A stretch of DNA of 64,000 bases. Origin: Pseudomonas lurida. GTDB taxonomy: Bacteria > Pseudomonadota > Gammaproteobacteria > Pseudomonadales > Pseudomonadaceae. The notes beneath the pieces are model-generated. The model searched no databases. It was not told the DNA's origin and worked only from the letters and a program-made list of their open reading frames with translations. The stretch is from NCBI RefSeq assembly GCF_013522705.1, contig NZ_JAAMRE010000018.1, positions 1 to 64,000 on the forward strand. Direction: 5' to 3'. The position numbers and the translations under genes are program-made. Position 1 is the first letter of the stretch; the number at the start of each line of letters is the position of its first letter. This document shows positions 1-8,917 of this stretch, piece by piece.

Positions 1-21
1 GAAAGTATTAATATCGCGCAT

Positions 22-84
22 AAGAACGCCGGTTTTTTAGATGTGTTTGCTCGCACGAACATCATCCATCAAATCGGCGTTCTT
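22..84. repeat. Long hairpin at the left edge
   Basis: Ten-base arms AAGAACGCCG (22-31) and CGGCGTTCTT (75-84) are perfect reverse complements around a 43-base loop, which itself contains a short GATGT/ACATC stem. It may be the terminator of a gene lying to the left of the window, or a structured RNA. There is a T-run inside the first part of the loop but none right after the second arm, so a standard intrinsic terminator is not clear. Confidence 0.4.
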
Positions 85-311
85 GTTTCTATGTTTCCCG
101 GGATTCCGTGAAGAACCTTTTTTTTGCCCTATGGAATCTTCCCGCAGCCAATATCACACGATGTGCATGCCCCGCGCCGCTTCGGCAGGCACCCGCGAAT
201 ACTAGATTAGGCTTTTGAATCCATTCGATATTCTGTAGCCTTGCGCTGCTTCACCCGTGCTTGATGAACAATCACTTCGTCCGGCGGCGCCCGAAGGGCT
301 CCAGAGCCGGT

Positions 312-317
312 GGTACA
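312..317 (+). promoter_or_regulatory. Possible -10 element for nadA
   Basis: TACACT in the context GGTACACTCG lies about 40 bases before the chosen nadA ATG at 357. No convincing -35 is visible at the usual distance. If real, the leader would be about 35 bases and the longer in-frame ORF beginning at 261 could not be the true coding start. Confidence 0.35.
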
Positions 318-356
318 CTCGACTTTCGCGCTACTGCGCCTGCAGGTCTTGCGAAC

Positions 357-1415
357 ATGACGCAGATTTCCGAACGCCTACTGGTTCAAGCCCACCTCGA
401 TGCCAAGCAGCCCAAGGCCCTCAGCGCCGATGAAGAGGCGAGCCTGCGTAGCGCCATCGCCGCCGAGCTCAAGGCTCAGGATGCGGTGCTGGTGGCCCAT
501 TTTTACTGCGACCCGGTGATTCAGGCCCTGGCCGAAGAAACCGGTGGCTGTGTCTCCGATTCCCTGGAAATGGCCCGCTTCGGTGCCGCTCATCCGGCCA
601 GGACCGTACTGGTCGCCGGCGTGCGTTTCATGGGGGAGACGGCCAAGATTCTCACCCCTGAAAAGCGCATTCTCATGCCCACACTGGAGGCGACCTGCTC
701 GCTGGACCTGGGGTGCCCGGTGGATGAGTTTTCAGCGTTTTGCGATCAGCACCCCGAGCGTACCGTGGTGGTGTATGCCAATACGTCAGCTGCGGTCAAA
801 GCCCGGGCCGACTGGGTGGTGACCTCCAGTTGTGCGCTGGAAATCGTCGAGAGCCTGATGGACAACGGCGAGACCATCATTTGGGGCCCGGACAAGCACT
901 TGGGCACCTACATCCAGCGCCAGACCGGTGCGGACATGCTGTTGTGGGACGGTGCGTGCATCGTCCACGAAGAATTCAAGTCCAAGCAGTTGGAAGACAT
1001 GAAGGCGCTGTATCCGGATGCAGCCATTCTGGTGCATCCCGAATCTCCGACGTCGGTGATCGAGCTGGCTGACGCGGTGGGCTCTACCAGCCAGTTGATC
1101 GCGGCGGCACAACGTTTACCGAACAAAACCTTTATCGTGGCGACCGACCGCGGCATCTTCTACAAGATGCAGCAGTTGTGCCCGGACAAAGTGTTTGTGG
1201 AGGCGCCTACGGCCGGTAACGGTGCTGCGTGTCGTAGTTGCGCACACTGCCCGTGGATGGCGATGAACACGCTGGAGCGCACCCTGCAGTGCCTGCGCGA
1301 GGGCAGCAACGAGATCTTCGTCGAGCCTTCCGTGATCCCCCACGCCGTGAGGCCGCTCAAGCGCATGCTGGATTTCACCCAGGCTGCACGCCTGAAGCTG
1401 GCCGGTAACGCATAG
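357..1415 (+). CDS. nadA: Quinolinate synthase NadA
   Basis: Condenses iminoaspartate with dihydroxyacetone phosphate to quinolinate in de novo NAD synthesis; cytosolic, [4Fe-4S]-dependent. The 352-residue protein carries the family landmarks VAHFYCDP near the N-terminus, MGETAKIL, a Cys in LEATCSLDLGCP, TSSCALEI, and the C-terminal Cys cluster CRSCAHCPWM. These supply the cluster ligands expected for NadA. The frame stays open from 261, but the ATG at 357 (MTQISERL) gives the normal family length and lies after a plausible -10, so it is chosen. The gene is monocistronic, followed by a hairpin terminator at 1436 and a convergent gene. Confidence 0.96.
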   Translation: MTQISERLLVQAHLDAKQPKALSADEEASLRSAIAAELKAQDAVLVAHFYCDPVIQALAEETGGCVSDSLEMARFGAAHPARTVLVAGVRFMGETAKILTPEKRILMPTLEATCSLDLGCPVDEFSAFCDQHPERTVVVYANTSAAVKARADWVVTSSCALEIVESLMDNGETIIWGPDKHLGTYIQRQTGADMLLWDGACIVHEEFKSKQLEDMKALYPDAAILVHPESPTSVIELADAVGSTSQLIAAAQRLPNKTFIVATDRGIFYKMQQLCPDKVFVEAPTAGNGAACRSCAHCPWMAMNTLERTLQCLREGSNEIFVEPSVIPHAVRPLKRMLDFTQAARLKLAGNA

Positions 1416-1435
1416 TCGAACGCGAAAAAAACAGG

Positions 1436-1465
1436 GCGGGAGGGGCTTGCTCCTCCCGCATTTTG
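1436..1465. terminator. Bidirectional terminator between nadA and the RDD gene
   Basis: Stem GCGGGAGG (1436-1443) pairs with CCTCCCGC (1452-1459) around an 8-base loop. T-rich sequence follows on the plus strand, and the A-run at 1424-1431 becomes a T-run on the minus strand. It can serve both nadA and the convergent gene. The stem also resembles the GGGAGG-GCTTGC-CCTCCC REP family of P. fluorescens. Confidence 0.75.
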
Positions 1466-1484
1466 AGCTCGTTCAGGCGGCGGG

Positions 1485-1973
1485 TTATCTTTTTTGCTTC
1501 GGAATCCGCACCAGCTGGGTGTCGGAATAGATGTCATGCCAGCTGCGTTTGTGCTTGTCGAACAGCGACCAGATAAACCCCAGCCCTACACACAACCACG
1601 ACGCAATTGACACCACAAAGCGCAGCAGCGCCTGCCACAGGCTGATCCGCGAGCCGTCGGCATTCTGCACGCGCACGCCCCACACCTGCATCCCCAGGGT
1701 CTGCCCGGAATGGGTCCAGAATTTGGCGAAAAACCCGAACAGTACAAATAACAAAATCGTCGACAGTAATGGGTCTCCATCCAATGCGCCGGATTCGGTA
1801 AGCGTGCGCATCCTGGCTTCACCCACGAACGCGATCCAGATCAGTTTGTAGATGAACGCAGTGACGATCATCAGTGCGGTGCACAACAGGAAGTCATAGA
1901 ACATCGCTGCCAGACGACGGCCCAGGCCCACGGCGGGGAATTCGCCTTGGGGGCTCAGCAAGGGTTTGGACAT
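1485..1973 (-). CDS. RDD family integral membrane protein
   Basis: A 162-residue inner-membrane protein of the RDD family (named for conserved Arg-Asp-Asp residues), whose function is mostly unknown; some members are proposed ion exchangers. The N-terminal GRRLAAMFYDFLLCTALM is typical of the first RDD segment, where the family Arg and Asp lie. A second hydrophobic stretch precedes WTHSGQTLGMQVWGVRV, and a third is near residues 115-135 (WQALLRFVVSIASWLC). The tail KHKRSWHDIYSDTQLV is the usual RDD C-terminus. It stands alone between the cold-shock terminator and the nadA terminator. No substrate can be assigned. Confidence 0.85.
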   Translation of the reverse strand: MSKPLLSPQGEFPAVGLGRRLAAMFYDFLLCTALMIVTAFIYKLIWIAFVGEARMRTLTESGALDGDPLLSTILLFVLFGFFAKFWTHSGQTLGMQVWGVRVQNADGSRISLWQALLRFVVSIASWLCVGLGFIWSLFDKHKRSWHDIYSDTQLVRIPKQKR

Positions 1974-2020
1974 GGCAGGGCTCTCGGAAGAAAAAAGCCA
2001 TTTTACGGAATTGCGCCCAT

Positions 2021-2054
2021 AAAAAAGCCCCTGATGTCATATCAGGGGCTTTTT
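2021..2054. terminator. Terminator of the cold-shock gene
   Basis: A perfect 10-bp stem AGCCCCTGAT (2026-2035) / ATCAGGGGCT (2041-2050) with a GTCAT loop is flanked by A-runs and T-runs on both sides, so it works in both directions. It sits just past the cold-shock stop codon and separates that gene from the RDD gene downstream. Confidence 0.9.
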
Positions 2055-2067
2055 GTCGCAGAGGGAA

Positions 2068-2280
2068 TCAGCCCTCTGCCTGAACTTCGTCAGCCTGCAT
2101 GCCTTTCTGGCCTTGCACCGCGACGAAGGTCACTTTCTGGCCTTCTTTCAGGCTCTTGAAGCCGTTGCCCTGAATAGCGCGGAAATGCACGAACAGATCC
2201 GGACCGCTTTCTGGAGTGATAAAACCAAACCCTTTCTCGTCGTTAAACCACTTGACGGTACCGCTCTGACGATCAGCCAT
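2068..2280 (-). CDS. Cold-shock domain protein (CspA family)
   Basis: A 70-residue single-domain nucleic-acid chaperone of the CspA/CspD type. It has RNP1-like KGFGFITP and RNP2-like LFVHFRAI, and begins MADRQSGTVKWFNDEKG, the normal family start. Such proteins bind single-stranded RNA and DNA, melt secondary structure and are often induced by cold or stationary phase. About 400 bases of gene-free sequence lie upstream, leaving room for the long structured 5' leader common in csp mRNAs. Which paralogue it is cannot be told from sequence alone. Confidence 0.95.
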   Translation of the reverse strand: MADRQSGTVKWFNDEKGFGFITPESGPDLFVHFRAIQGNGFKSLKEGQKVTFVAVQGQKGMQADEVQAEG

Positions 2281-2676
2281 TTTCTTATTTCCTTGACGCT
2301 AAAAAATTAATGACAGCCCCTTTCCACACGAAAGAGTACTGGGCTGGGTTGCAGGAAAGTAAGAGACGTCGAACGGGTTGTAGCACAACTACTTCAGCTA
2401 CTGCCCAGGTCCAGGTTCCAAGCGACCCATGCAAACACAGTGGGCAAACTCTACGCCAACTAATGCGGAAAAAACAAGCCCCGCTCATAGCCCCGTGTTT
2501 GCTTGGCTTCGTGCCACTTCGATGAATATAAGTCCACAGGCTTATTCGATAGAATCACTCACTTGTTATAGGTCGAACCAAGTAATAATTCCTATCGTGA
2601 ATGCACTGTTATATGGCGGTCGCGTTACAGTTTAGTGCGCGTTTACGCGACCTCCGTTACTTATAGAAACAGTTAC
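2281..2676. other. Gene-free stretch between gcvT and the cold-shock gene
   Basis: About 396 bases without a convincing gene. It should hold the cold-shock promoter and leader (minus strand) and the 3' end of the gcv operon transcript. The only clear structure is an inverted repeat at 2618-2652 with arms GGTCGCGT and ACGCGACC. Short ORFs on either strand lack ribosome sites and family signatures. Confidence 0.6.
2618..2652. repeat. Inverted repeat downstream of gcvT
   Basis: Arms GGTCGCGT (2618-2625) and ACGCGACC (2645-2652) are perfect reverse complements with a 19-base spacer. It lies 25 bases past the gcvT stop on the minus strand, so it could be the 3'-end hairpin of the operon mRNA, although no T-run follows. 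Confidence 0.45.
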
Positions 2677-3801
2677 TCAGCCGCGATAGTAGCGCTGTGG
2701 CACAAATGGCAATTTACTTACACGAACCGGCACCTTTTTCCCACGCACCAAGGCAAAGACTTGCGTGTCCAGAGCGGTGAAGGCGCTGTTCAGGTAACCC
2801 ATGGCCAGGGGGGCGCCCAAGCTCGGGCCGAAGCCGCCGCTGCAGACATGGCCGATCACGGCGCCGTCTTCGCCGACCAGCTCAGCGCCTTCACGTACAG
2901 GCGTGCGCTCCTGAGGCAGCAGGCCCACGCGCTTGCGATCCACGCCGACTTGTTGCTGGGTGAAGATCCGATCAGCGCCTGGAAAACCGCCGGCACGCGC
3001 GCCGTCGGCGCGGCGTGCCTTTGAGATTGCCCATAGCAGGCTGGCTTCGATCGGCGTGGTCTCAGTATTCATGTCATGGCCGTAGAGGCACAGCCCGGCT
3101 TCCAGGCGCAGGGAGTCGCGGGCGCCCAGGCCGATGGGTTGCACTTCGGTCTCGGCCAACAGGCTGCGCGCCAGGCTTTCGGCGCTCGCGGCCGGCACGG
3201 AAATTTCAAAACCGTCTTCGCCGGTGTAGCCGGAGCGGCTGACATAGCAATCCACACCCAGCAGGCGCACGGCGGCGAACTGCATAAACGTCATCCTGGT
3301 CACTTCCGGCGCCAGGCGCGCCAGCACCTTCACCGCCGCCGGGCCTTGCAGAGCCAGCAGGGCACGCTCTGCAAACAACGGCTCGATGGTGCATTGGTCG
3401 CCGATGTGCTTGCGCAGGTGAGCCAGGTCCTGATCCTTGCAGGCCGCGTTGACCACCAGGAACAGTTCGTCGTTACCCAGGTTCGCCACCATCAGGTCAT
3501 CGAGGATGCCACCCTGATCGTTGGTAAACATCGCGTAGCGCTGCATGCCCACCGGCAGGTCAATGATGTCGACCGGTACGAGGGTTTCCAGGGCCTTGGC
3601 GGCATTGGCGCCGGTCAGACGGATCTGACCCATGTGGGACACATCGAACAACCCGGCCTGATCACGGGTGTGCTGGTGTTCCTTCATCACACCCAGCGGG
3701 TATTGCACCGGCATGTCGTAGCCGGCAAAGGGCACCATGCGGGCGCCAAGCTCGATGTGCAGGGCATGCAATGGGGTTTTCAACAGGGTTTCGGTGGACA
3801 T
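2677..3801 (-). CDS. gcvT: Aminomethyltransferase GcvT (glycine cleavage T protein)
   Basis: T protein of the glycine cleavage system: transfers the methylene group from the aminomethyl-lipoyl arm of GcvH to tetrahydrofolate, releasing ammonia. The 374-residue protein has family motifs GARMVPFAGYDMPVQY, FDVSHMGQI, SRSGYTGEDGFEI, GLGARDSLRLEAGLCLYG and the C-terminal glycine-cleavage barrel. TTCAGGAGCTGAAC before the ATG is a good ribosome site. It is the last gene of the gcvH-gcvP-sdaA-gcvT operon, 39 bases after sdaA, and should be induced with it by glycine through GcsR. Confidence 0.95.
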   Translation of the reverse strand: MSTETLLKTPLHALHIELGARMVPFAGYDMPVQYPLGVMKEHQHTRDQAGLFDVSHMGQIRLTGANAAKALETLVPVDIIDLPVGMQRYAMFTNDQGGILDDLMVANLGNDELFLVVNAACKDQDLAHLRKHIGDQCTIEPLFAERALLALQGPAAVKVLARLAPEVTRMTFMQFAAVRLLGVDCYVSRSGYTGEDGFEISVPAASAESLARSLLAETEVQPIGLGARDSLRLEAGLCLYGHDMNTETTPIEASLLWAISKARRADGARAGGFPGADRIFTQQQVGVDRKRVGLLPQERTPVREGAELVGEDGAVIGHVCSGGFGPSLGAPLAMGYLNSAFTALDTQVFALVRGKKVPVRVSKLPFVPQRYYRG

Positions 3802-3840
3802 GTTCAGCTCCTGAAAAACGTATTGCCGCGCCTTCGGGCG

Positions 3841-5217
<1,377 letters not shown>

Positions 5218-5248
5218 GAGTTGTTCTCCGGTTTCTTGTTATAGGAGC

Positions 5249-5322
5249 AGCGGCAAGCTCCAAGCCACAAGCTGCAAGAAAGAGCCATTCGGCTTTTAAC
5301 TTGCAGCTTGTAGCTTGCCGCT
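5249..5322. repeat. Long imperfect palindrome, copy 1 (gcvP-sdaA gap)
   Basis: The left arm begins AGCGGCAAGCT at 5249 and ends AAGCTGCAAG at 5278; the right arm runs from CTTGCAGCTTG at 5300 to AGCTTGCCGCT at 5322. The arms are reverse complements apart from a short insertion in the left arm, and a small GCC-ATTC-GGC hairpin sits in the middle. Two more copies of the same family occur at 29076-29152 and 52499-52570. Within an operon such a structure may protect upstream mRNA or partly terminate transcription. Confidence 0.8.
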
Positions 5323-5332
5323 TACAACAGCT

Positions 5333-8173
5333 TTAGGCATAAAGCTCGATCGACGGGCACGCACACACCAGGTTGCGATCGCCAAACACGTTGTCGACCC
5401 GGCCAACCGGTGGCCAGTACTTGCCGTCGATCAACGAGGCCACCGGGTACACCGCCTGTTCACGGCTGTACGGGTGGCTCCATTCGCCCACCAGTTCGGC
5501 CGCAGTGTGTGGCGCGTTCTTGAGCGGGTTGTCGTCTTTATCCAGGGTGCCGTTTTCCACCGCGCGAATTTCTTCGCGGATGGCGATCATCGCGTCGCAG
5601 AAACGGTCCAGCTCTTCCTTGGATTCGCTCTCGGTCGGTTCGATCATCAGGGTGCCCGCCACCGGGAACGACATGGTCGGGGCATGGAAACCAAAGTCGA
5701 TCAGACGCTTGGCCACGTCATCCACGCTGATGCCGTTGCTGTCCTTGAGCGGGCGCAGGTCCAGGATGCACTCGTGCGCCACCAGGCCGTTGCTGCCGGT
5801 GTACAGCACGGGGTAGTGCTCTTCGAGGCGACGGGAAATGTAGTTGGCGTTCAGGATCGCCAACTGCGAAGCGCGCTTGAGGCCCGCACCGCCCATCATG
5901 CTGATATACATCCAGGTGATCGGCAGGATGCTCGCGCTGCCGAATGGCGCCGCGCACACCGCGCCTTCCTTGCGTTCCATGGCCGCATGGCCCGGCAGGA
6001 ATGGCGTGAGGTGCGATTTGACGCCAATCGGGCCGACGCCCGGGCCGCCGCCGCCGTGGGGAATGCAGAACGTTTTGTGCAGGTTCAGATGGGACACATC
6101 GCCGCCGAACTTGCCCGGTGCGCACAGGCCAACCATGGCGTTCATGTTGGCGCCGTCGATGTACACCTGGCCGCCGTTGTCGTGGATGATCGCGCAGATT
6201 TCGCGGATGCCTTCTTCGAACACGCCGTGGGTGGACGGGTAGGTGATCATCAGTGCGGCCAGGTGCTCGCGATGCTCGATGGCTTTAGCGCGCAGGTCTT
6301 CGATGTCGACGTTGCCACGGGCGTCGCAGGCGGTGACGACCACGCGCATACCGGCCATGTTGGCGGTGGCCGGGTTGGTACCGTGGGCCGACGAGGGGAT
6401 CAGGCAGATATCGCGACGGGCTTCGCCACGGCTCTGATGGTAGGCACGGATCGCCAGCAGACCGGCGTATTCACCCTGGGAACCGGCGTTCGGTTGCAGG
6501 GAGATAGCGTCGTAGCCGGTGGCTGCGCAGAGCATGGCTTCCAGGTCTGCGGTCAGTTGCTGGTAGCCGGCGCTTTGCTCGGCCGGAGCGAATGGGTGCA
6601 GGGCACCGAACTCGGCCCAGGTCACCGGGATCATCTCGCTGGCGGCATTGAGCTTCATGGTGCACGAACCCAGCGGGATCATGGTGCGGTCCAGCGCCAG
6701 GTCTTTGTCGGCCAGTTTGCGCAGGTAGCGCATCAATTCGGTTTCGGAGTGATAACGGTTGAACACCGGGTGGCTGAGGATCGCCGACTGACGCAGCAGC
6801 GTCGCCGGCAGGCAGCTGTCGACCTGGGCATCGAAGGCGGGCAGGGCCTTGCCGTCGGCGAAGATCGCCCACAGCGCCTGGATGTCGGCCTGGGTGGTGG
6901 TTTCATCGACCGACAGGCCGACCCGCTCGGCGTCGACCACCCGCAGGTTGATGCGCTGGGCGCGGGCCTTGTCGTGCAGGGCAGCGGTGGCGGCACCAGT
7001 GTTGAGGGTCAGGGTGTCGAAGAAGTGCGCTTGCTCGACCTTAACGCCCAGCGCGGTCAGGCCCTTGGCGAGGATGGCGGTCAATTGGTGAATGCGCTGG
7101 GCGATCTGCGTCAGGCCTTTAGGGCCGTGGTACACCGCGTACATGCTGGCGATGTTGGCCAGCAACACTTGGGCGGTGCAGATGTTGCTGGTGGCTTTCT
7201 CGCGACGGATATGTTGCTCGCGGGTCTGCATGGCCAAACGCAGGGCCGGTTTGCCGAAGCGGTCGACGGACACGCCGACCAGACGGCCCGGCATGTCGCG
7301 CTTGAACGCATCCTTGGTCGAGAAGTAGGCGGCGTGCGGCCCACCAAAGCCCAGCGGTACACCGAAGCGCTGCGCGCTGCCGATGGCCACGTCGGCGCCG
7401 AATTCGCCCGGTGGGGTCAACAGGGTCAGTGCCAGCAGGTCGGCAGCCACGGCCACCAGGGCGTTGGCGGCATGGAAGCGCTCGGTCAGCTCGCGGTAGT
7501 CGAACACATCGCCATTGCTGGCCGGGTATTGCAGCAGGGCGCCGAAGAATGGGCTGGCGTCGCTCAGTTCGCGTTCGTCGCCCACCACCACGTCGATGCC
7601 CAATGGCTCGGCACGGGTGCGCAGCACGTCAAGGGTCTGCGGGTGGCTGTGGATCGAGGCGAAGAAGGCATTGCTGCCTTTGTTCTTGCTCAAGCGCTTG
7701 CAGAAGGTCATGGCTTCGGCGGCGGCGGTGGCTTCGTCGAGCAACGAGGCGTTGGCGATCGGCAGGCCGGTGAGGTCGCTGATCAGGGTCTGGAAATTCA
7801 GCAGCGCTTCCAGGCGGCCCTGGGAAATCTCCGGCTGGTAGGGGGTGTAGGCGGTGTACCAGGCCGGGTTTTCCAGGAGGTTGCGCAGGATCGGCGACGG
7901 CGTGTGGCAGTTGTAGTAACCCTGGCCGATGTAGGTCTTGAACAGTTGGTTCTGGCCGGCGATGGCTTTGATCCGCGCCAGCGCCTCGGCTTCGCTCAGG
8001 CCGTCTTCCAGGCCGAGCACGCTGGTGCCCTTGATGCTTTCCGGGATCACGCTGGCGCTCAGGGCTTCCAGGGAGTCAAAGCCCAGGCTGGCGAGCATGT
8101 GCTGCTCGTCTGCCTGGCGCGGGCCGATGTGGCGGGCGATGAATTCGTTGGCGGTGCTCAATTCAATGGTCAT
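5333..8173 (-). CDS. gcvP: Glycine dehydrogenase (decarboxylating) GcvP
   Basis: P protein of the glycine cleavage system: a PLP enzyme that decarboxylates glycine and loads the aminomethyl group onto the lipoyl arm of GcvH. The 946-residue length is that of fused, homodimer-type GcvP. The N-terminal half shows FIARHIGP and GYYNCHTPSPILRN; the C-terminal half has the PLP lysine motif LNLHKTFCIPHGGGGPG. It starts 10 bases after the gcvH stop, so the two are co-transcribed. This is the catabolic paralogue type, judging from its linkage to sdaA and gcsR. Confidence 0.97.
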   Translation of the reverse strand: MTIELSTANEFIARHIGPRQADEQHMLASLGFDSLEALSASVIPESIKGTSVLGLEDGLSEAEALARIKAIAGQNQLFKTYIGQGYYNCHTPSPILRNLLENPAWYTAYTPYQPEISQGRLEALLNFQTLISDLTGLPIANASLLDEATAAAEAMTFCKRLSKNKGSNAFFASIHSHPQTLDVLRTRAEPLGIDVVVGDERELSDASPFFGALLQYPASNGDVFDYRELTERFHAANALVAVAADLLALTLLTPPGEFGADVAIGSAQRFGVPLGFGGPHAAYFSTKDAFKRDMPGRLVGVSVDRFGKPALRLAMQTREQHIRREKATSNICTAQVLLANIASMYAVYHGPKGLTQIAQRIHQLTAILAKGLTALGVKVEQAHFFDTLTLNTGAATAALHDKARAQRINLRVVDAERVGLSVDETTTQADIQALWAIFADGKALPAFDAQVDSCLPATLLRQSAILSHPVFNRYHSETELMRYLRKLADKDLALDRTMIPLGSCTMKLNAASEMIPVTWAEFGALHPFAPAEQSAGYQQLTADLEAMLCAATGYDAISLQPNAGSQGEYAGLLAIRAYHQSRGEARRDICLIPSSAHGTNPATANMAGMRVVVTACDARGNVDIEDLRAKAIEHREHLAALMITYPSTHGVFEEGIREICAIIHDNGGQVYIDGANMNAMVGLCAPGKFGGDVSHLNLHKTFCIPHGGGGPGVGPIGVKSHLTPFLPGHAAMERKEGAVCAAPFGSASILPITWMYISMMGGAGLKRASQLAILNANYISRRLEEHYPVLYTGSNGLVAHECILDLRPLKDSNGISVDDVAKRLIDFGFHAPTMSFPVAGTLMIEPTESESKEELDRFCDAMIAIREEIRAVENGTLDKDDNPLKNAPHTAAELVGEWSHPYSREQAVYPVASLIDGKYWPPVGRVDNVFGDRNLVCACPSIELYA

Positions 8174-8183
8174 GGCGCGCTCC

Positions 8184-8567
8184 TCAGGCTTCAGCGTTGG
8201 CTTTGATCAGGCGGTCGTACGCATCCTGATCCAACAGCTTAGCCACTGCATTGGCATCGGCCGGTTTAAAGCGGAAGAACCAACCTTCGCCCAGTGGGTC
8301 TTCATTGACCAGTTCCGGGCTGTCACTGAGTTTGTCGTTCACTTCGAGCACGTCACCGTCCAACGGCATGTACACGCCGCTGGCGGCTTTGACCGATTCG
8401 ACGGTGGATGCTTCGGCGCCCTTATCGTAAGTCTGCAACTCCGGCAGTTGTACGAAAACCACATCACCCAGCGCGTTCTGAGCGAAAGCGGTGATGCCCA
8501 CGGTGACGCTGCCATCGGCTTCGGCGCGCAGCCATTCGTGATCTTCGGTAAAACGCAACTCGCTCAT
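8184..8567 (-). CDS. gcvH: Glycine cleavage H protein GcvH
   Basis: Lipoyl carrier that shuttles the aminomethyl and dihydrolipoyl groups between P, T and L proteins. The 127-residue protein begins MSELRFTEDHEWLR and contains the lipoylation motif VESVKAASGVY, whose Lys is the attachment site. GAGGAGTTTGC precedes the ATG. It is the first gene of the operon, with a sigma-54 type promoter about 65 bases upstream and activator sites beyond. No lpd gene is nearby, so the L protein must be supplied from elsewhere. Confidence 0.97.
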   Translation of the reverse strand: MSELRFTEDHEWLRAEADGSVTVGITAFAQNALGDVVFVQLPELQTYDKGAEASTVESVKAASGVYMPLDGDVLEVNDKLSDSPELVNEDPLGEGWFFRFKPADANAVAKLLDQDAYDRLIKANAEA

Positions 8568-8628
8568 GCAAACTCCTCAGGGCCAGAATTCGTCTGGTGG
8601 ACGGGATTGGAATAATTAGGAGTTGCTT

Positions 8629-8644
8629 AGCAAAATCGCGGCCA
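8629..8644 (-). promoter_or_regulatory. Sigma-54 (-24/-12) promoter of gcvH-gcvP-sdaA-gcvT
   Basis: On the minus strand the site reads TGGCCGCGATTTTGCT. It keeps the invariant GG and GC with exactly ten bases between, and matches the consensus TGGCACG-N4-TTGCW except at three -24 flank positions. Transcription would start near 8618, giving a leader of about 50 bases before gcvH. The adjacent gene encodes a sigma-54 activator, which supports the call. Confidence 0.8.
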
Positions 8645-8708
8645 ATGTAATTTAATCCATAAAAATCAAAGGCTTAATAAAATTTGGCGGAAAGGGAGAC
8701 GCTTTATC

Positions 8709-8726
8709 TGTAGCGATTTCGCTACA
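8709..8726. promoter_or_regulatory. GcsR-type activator site 1
   Basis: TGTAGCG-ATTT-CGCTACA is a perfect 18-bp palindrome. It has the 7-4-7 layout described for GcsR of P. aeruginosa (TGTAACG-N4-CGTTCCG, from memory). It lies about 90-110 bases upstream of the predicted gcvH transcription start, a normal enhancer distance for sigma-54 promoters. Confidence 0.75.
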
Positions 8727-8789
8727 GCTGGGCTGTTGAAAAAAAGCCTATGTGGATCAAAGCCTTGCATGGCGCGCAAAAAACAGGGT

Positions 8790-8807
8790 TGTAGCGATAT
8801 CGTTACG
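8790..8807. promoter_or_regulatory. GcsR-type activator site 2
   Basis: TGTAGCG-ATAT-CGTTACG shows the same 7-4-7 pattern as site 1, with one arm closer to the published GcsR half-site. It is one base away from site 3, so the two would be bound side by side on the helix. Confidence 0.75.
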
Positions 8808-8808
8808 C

Positions 8809-8826
8809 TGTAGCGCTTTCAGTACA
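8809..8826. promoter_or_regulatory. GcsR-type activator site 3
   Basis: TGTAGCG-CTTT-CAGTACA keeps the left half-site perfectly and the right half partly (compare CGCTACA). It follows site 2 with a 19-base repeat period. The three sites together resemble the three tandem repeats reported upstream of gcvH2 in P. aeruginosa. Confidence 0.65.
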
Positions 8827-8917
8827 GTGAATGTCGTTCTCAGACCAAACCCTGGCAATGCACACAATGTGGGAGGGGCTTGGCGGTGTTCCATAGTCAA
8901 CTCCCCTGCACCCGGTG

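Noticed and set aside
5315..8206. Long open frame opposite gcvP
   Set aside because: High-GC antisense shadow; no ribosome site, composition of histidine/glycine/valine-rich shadow translation, and GcvP is certain.
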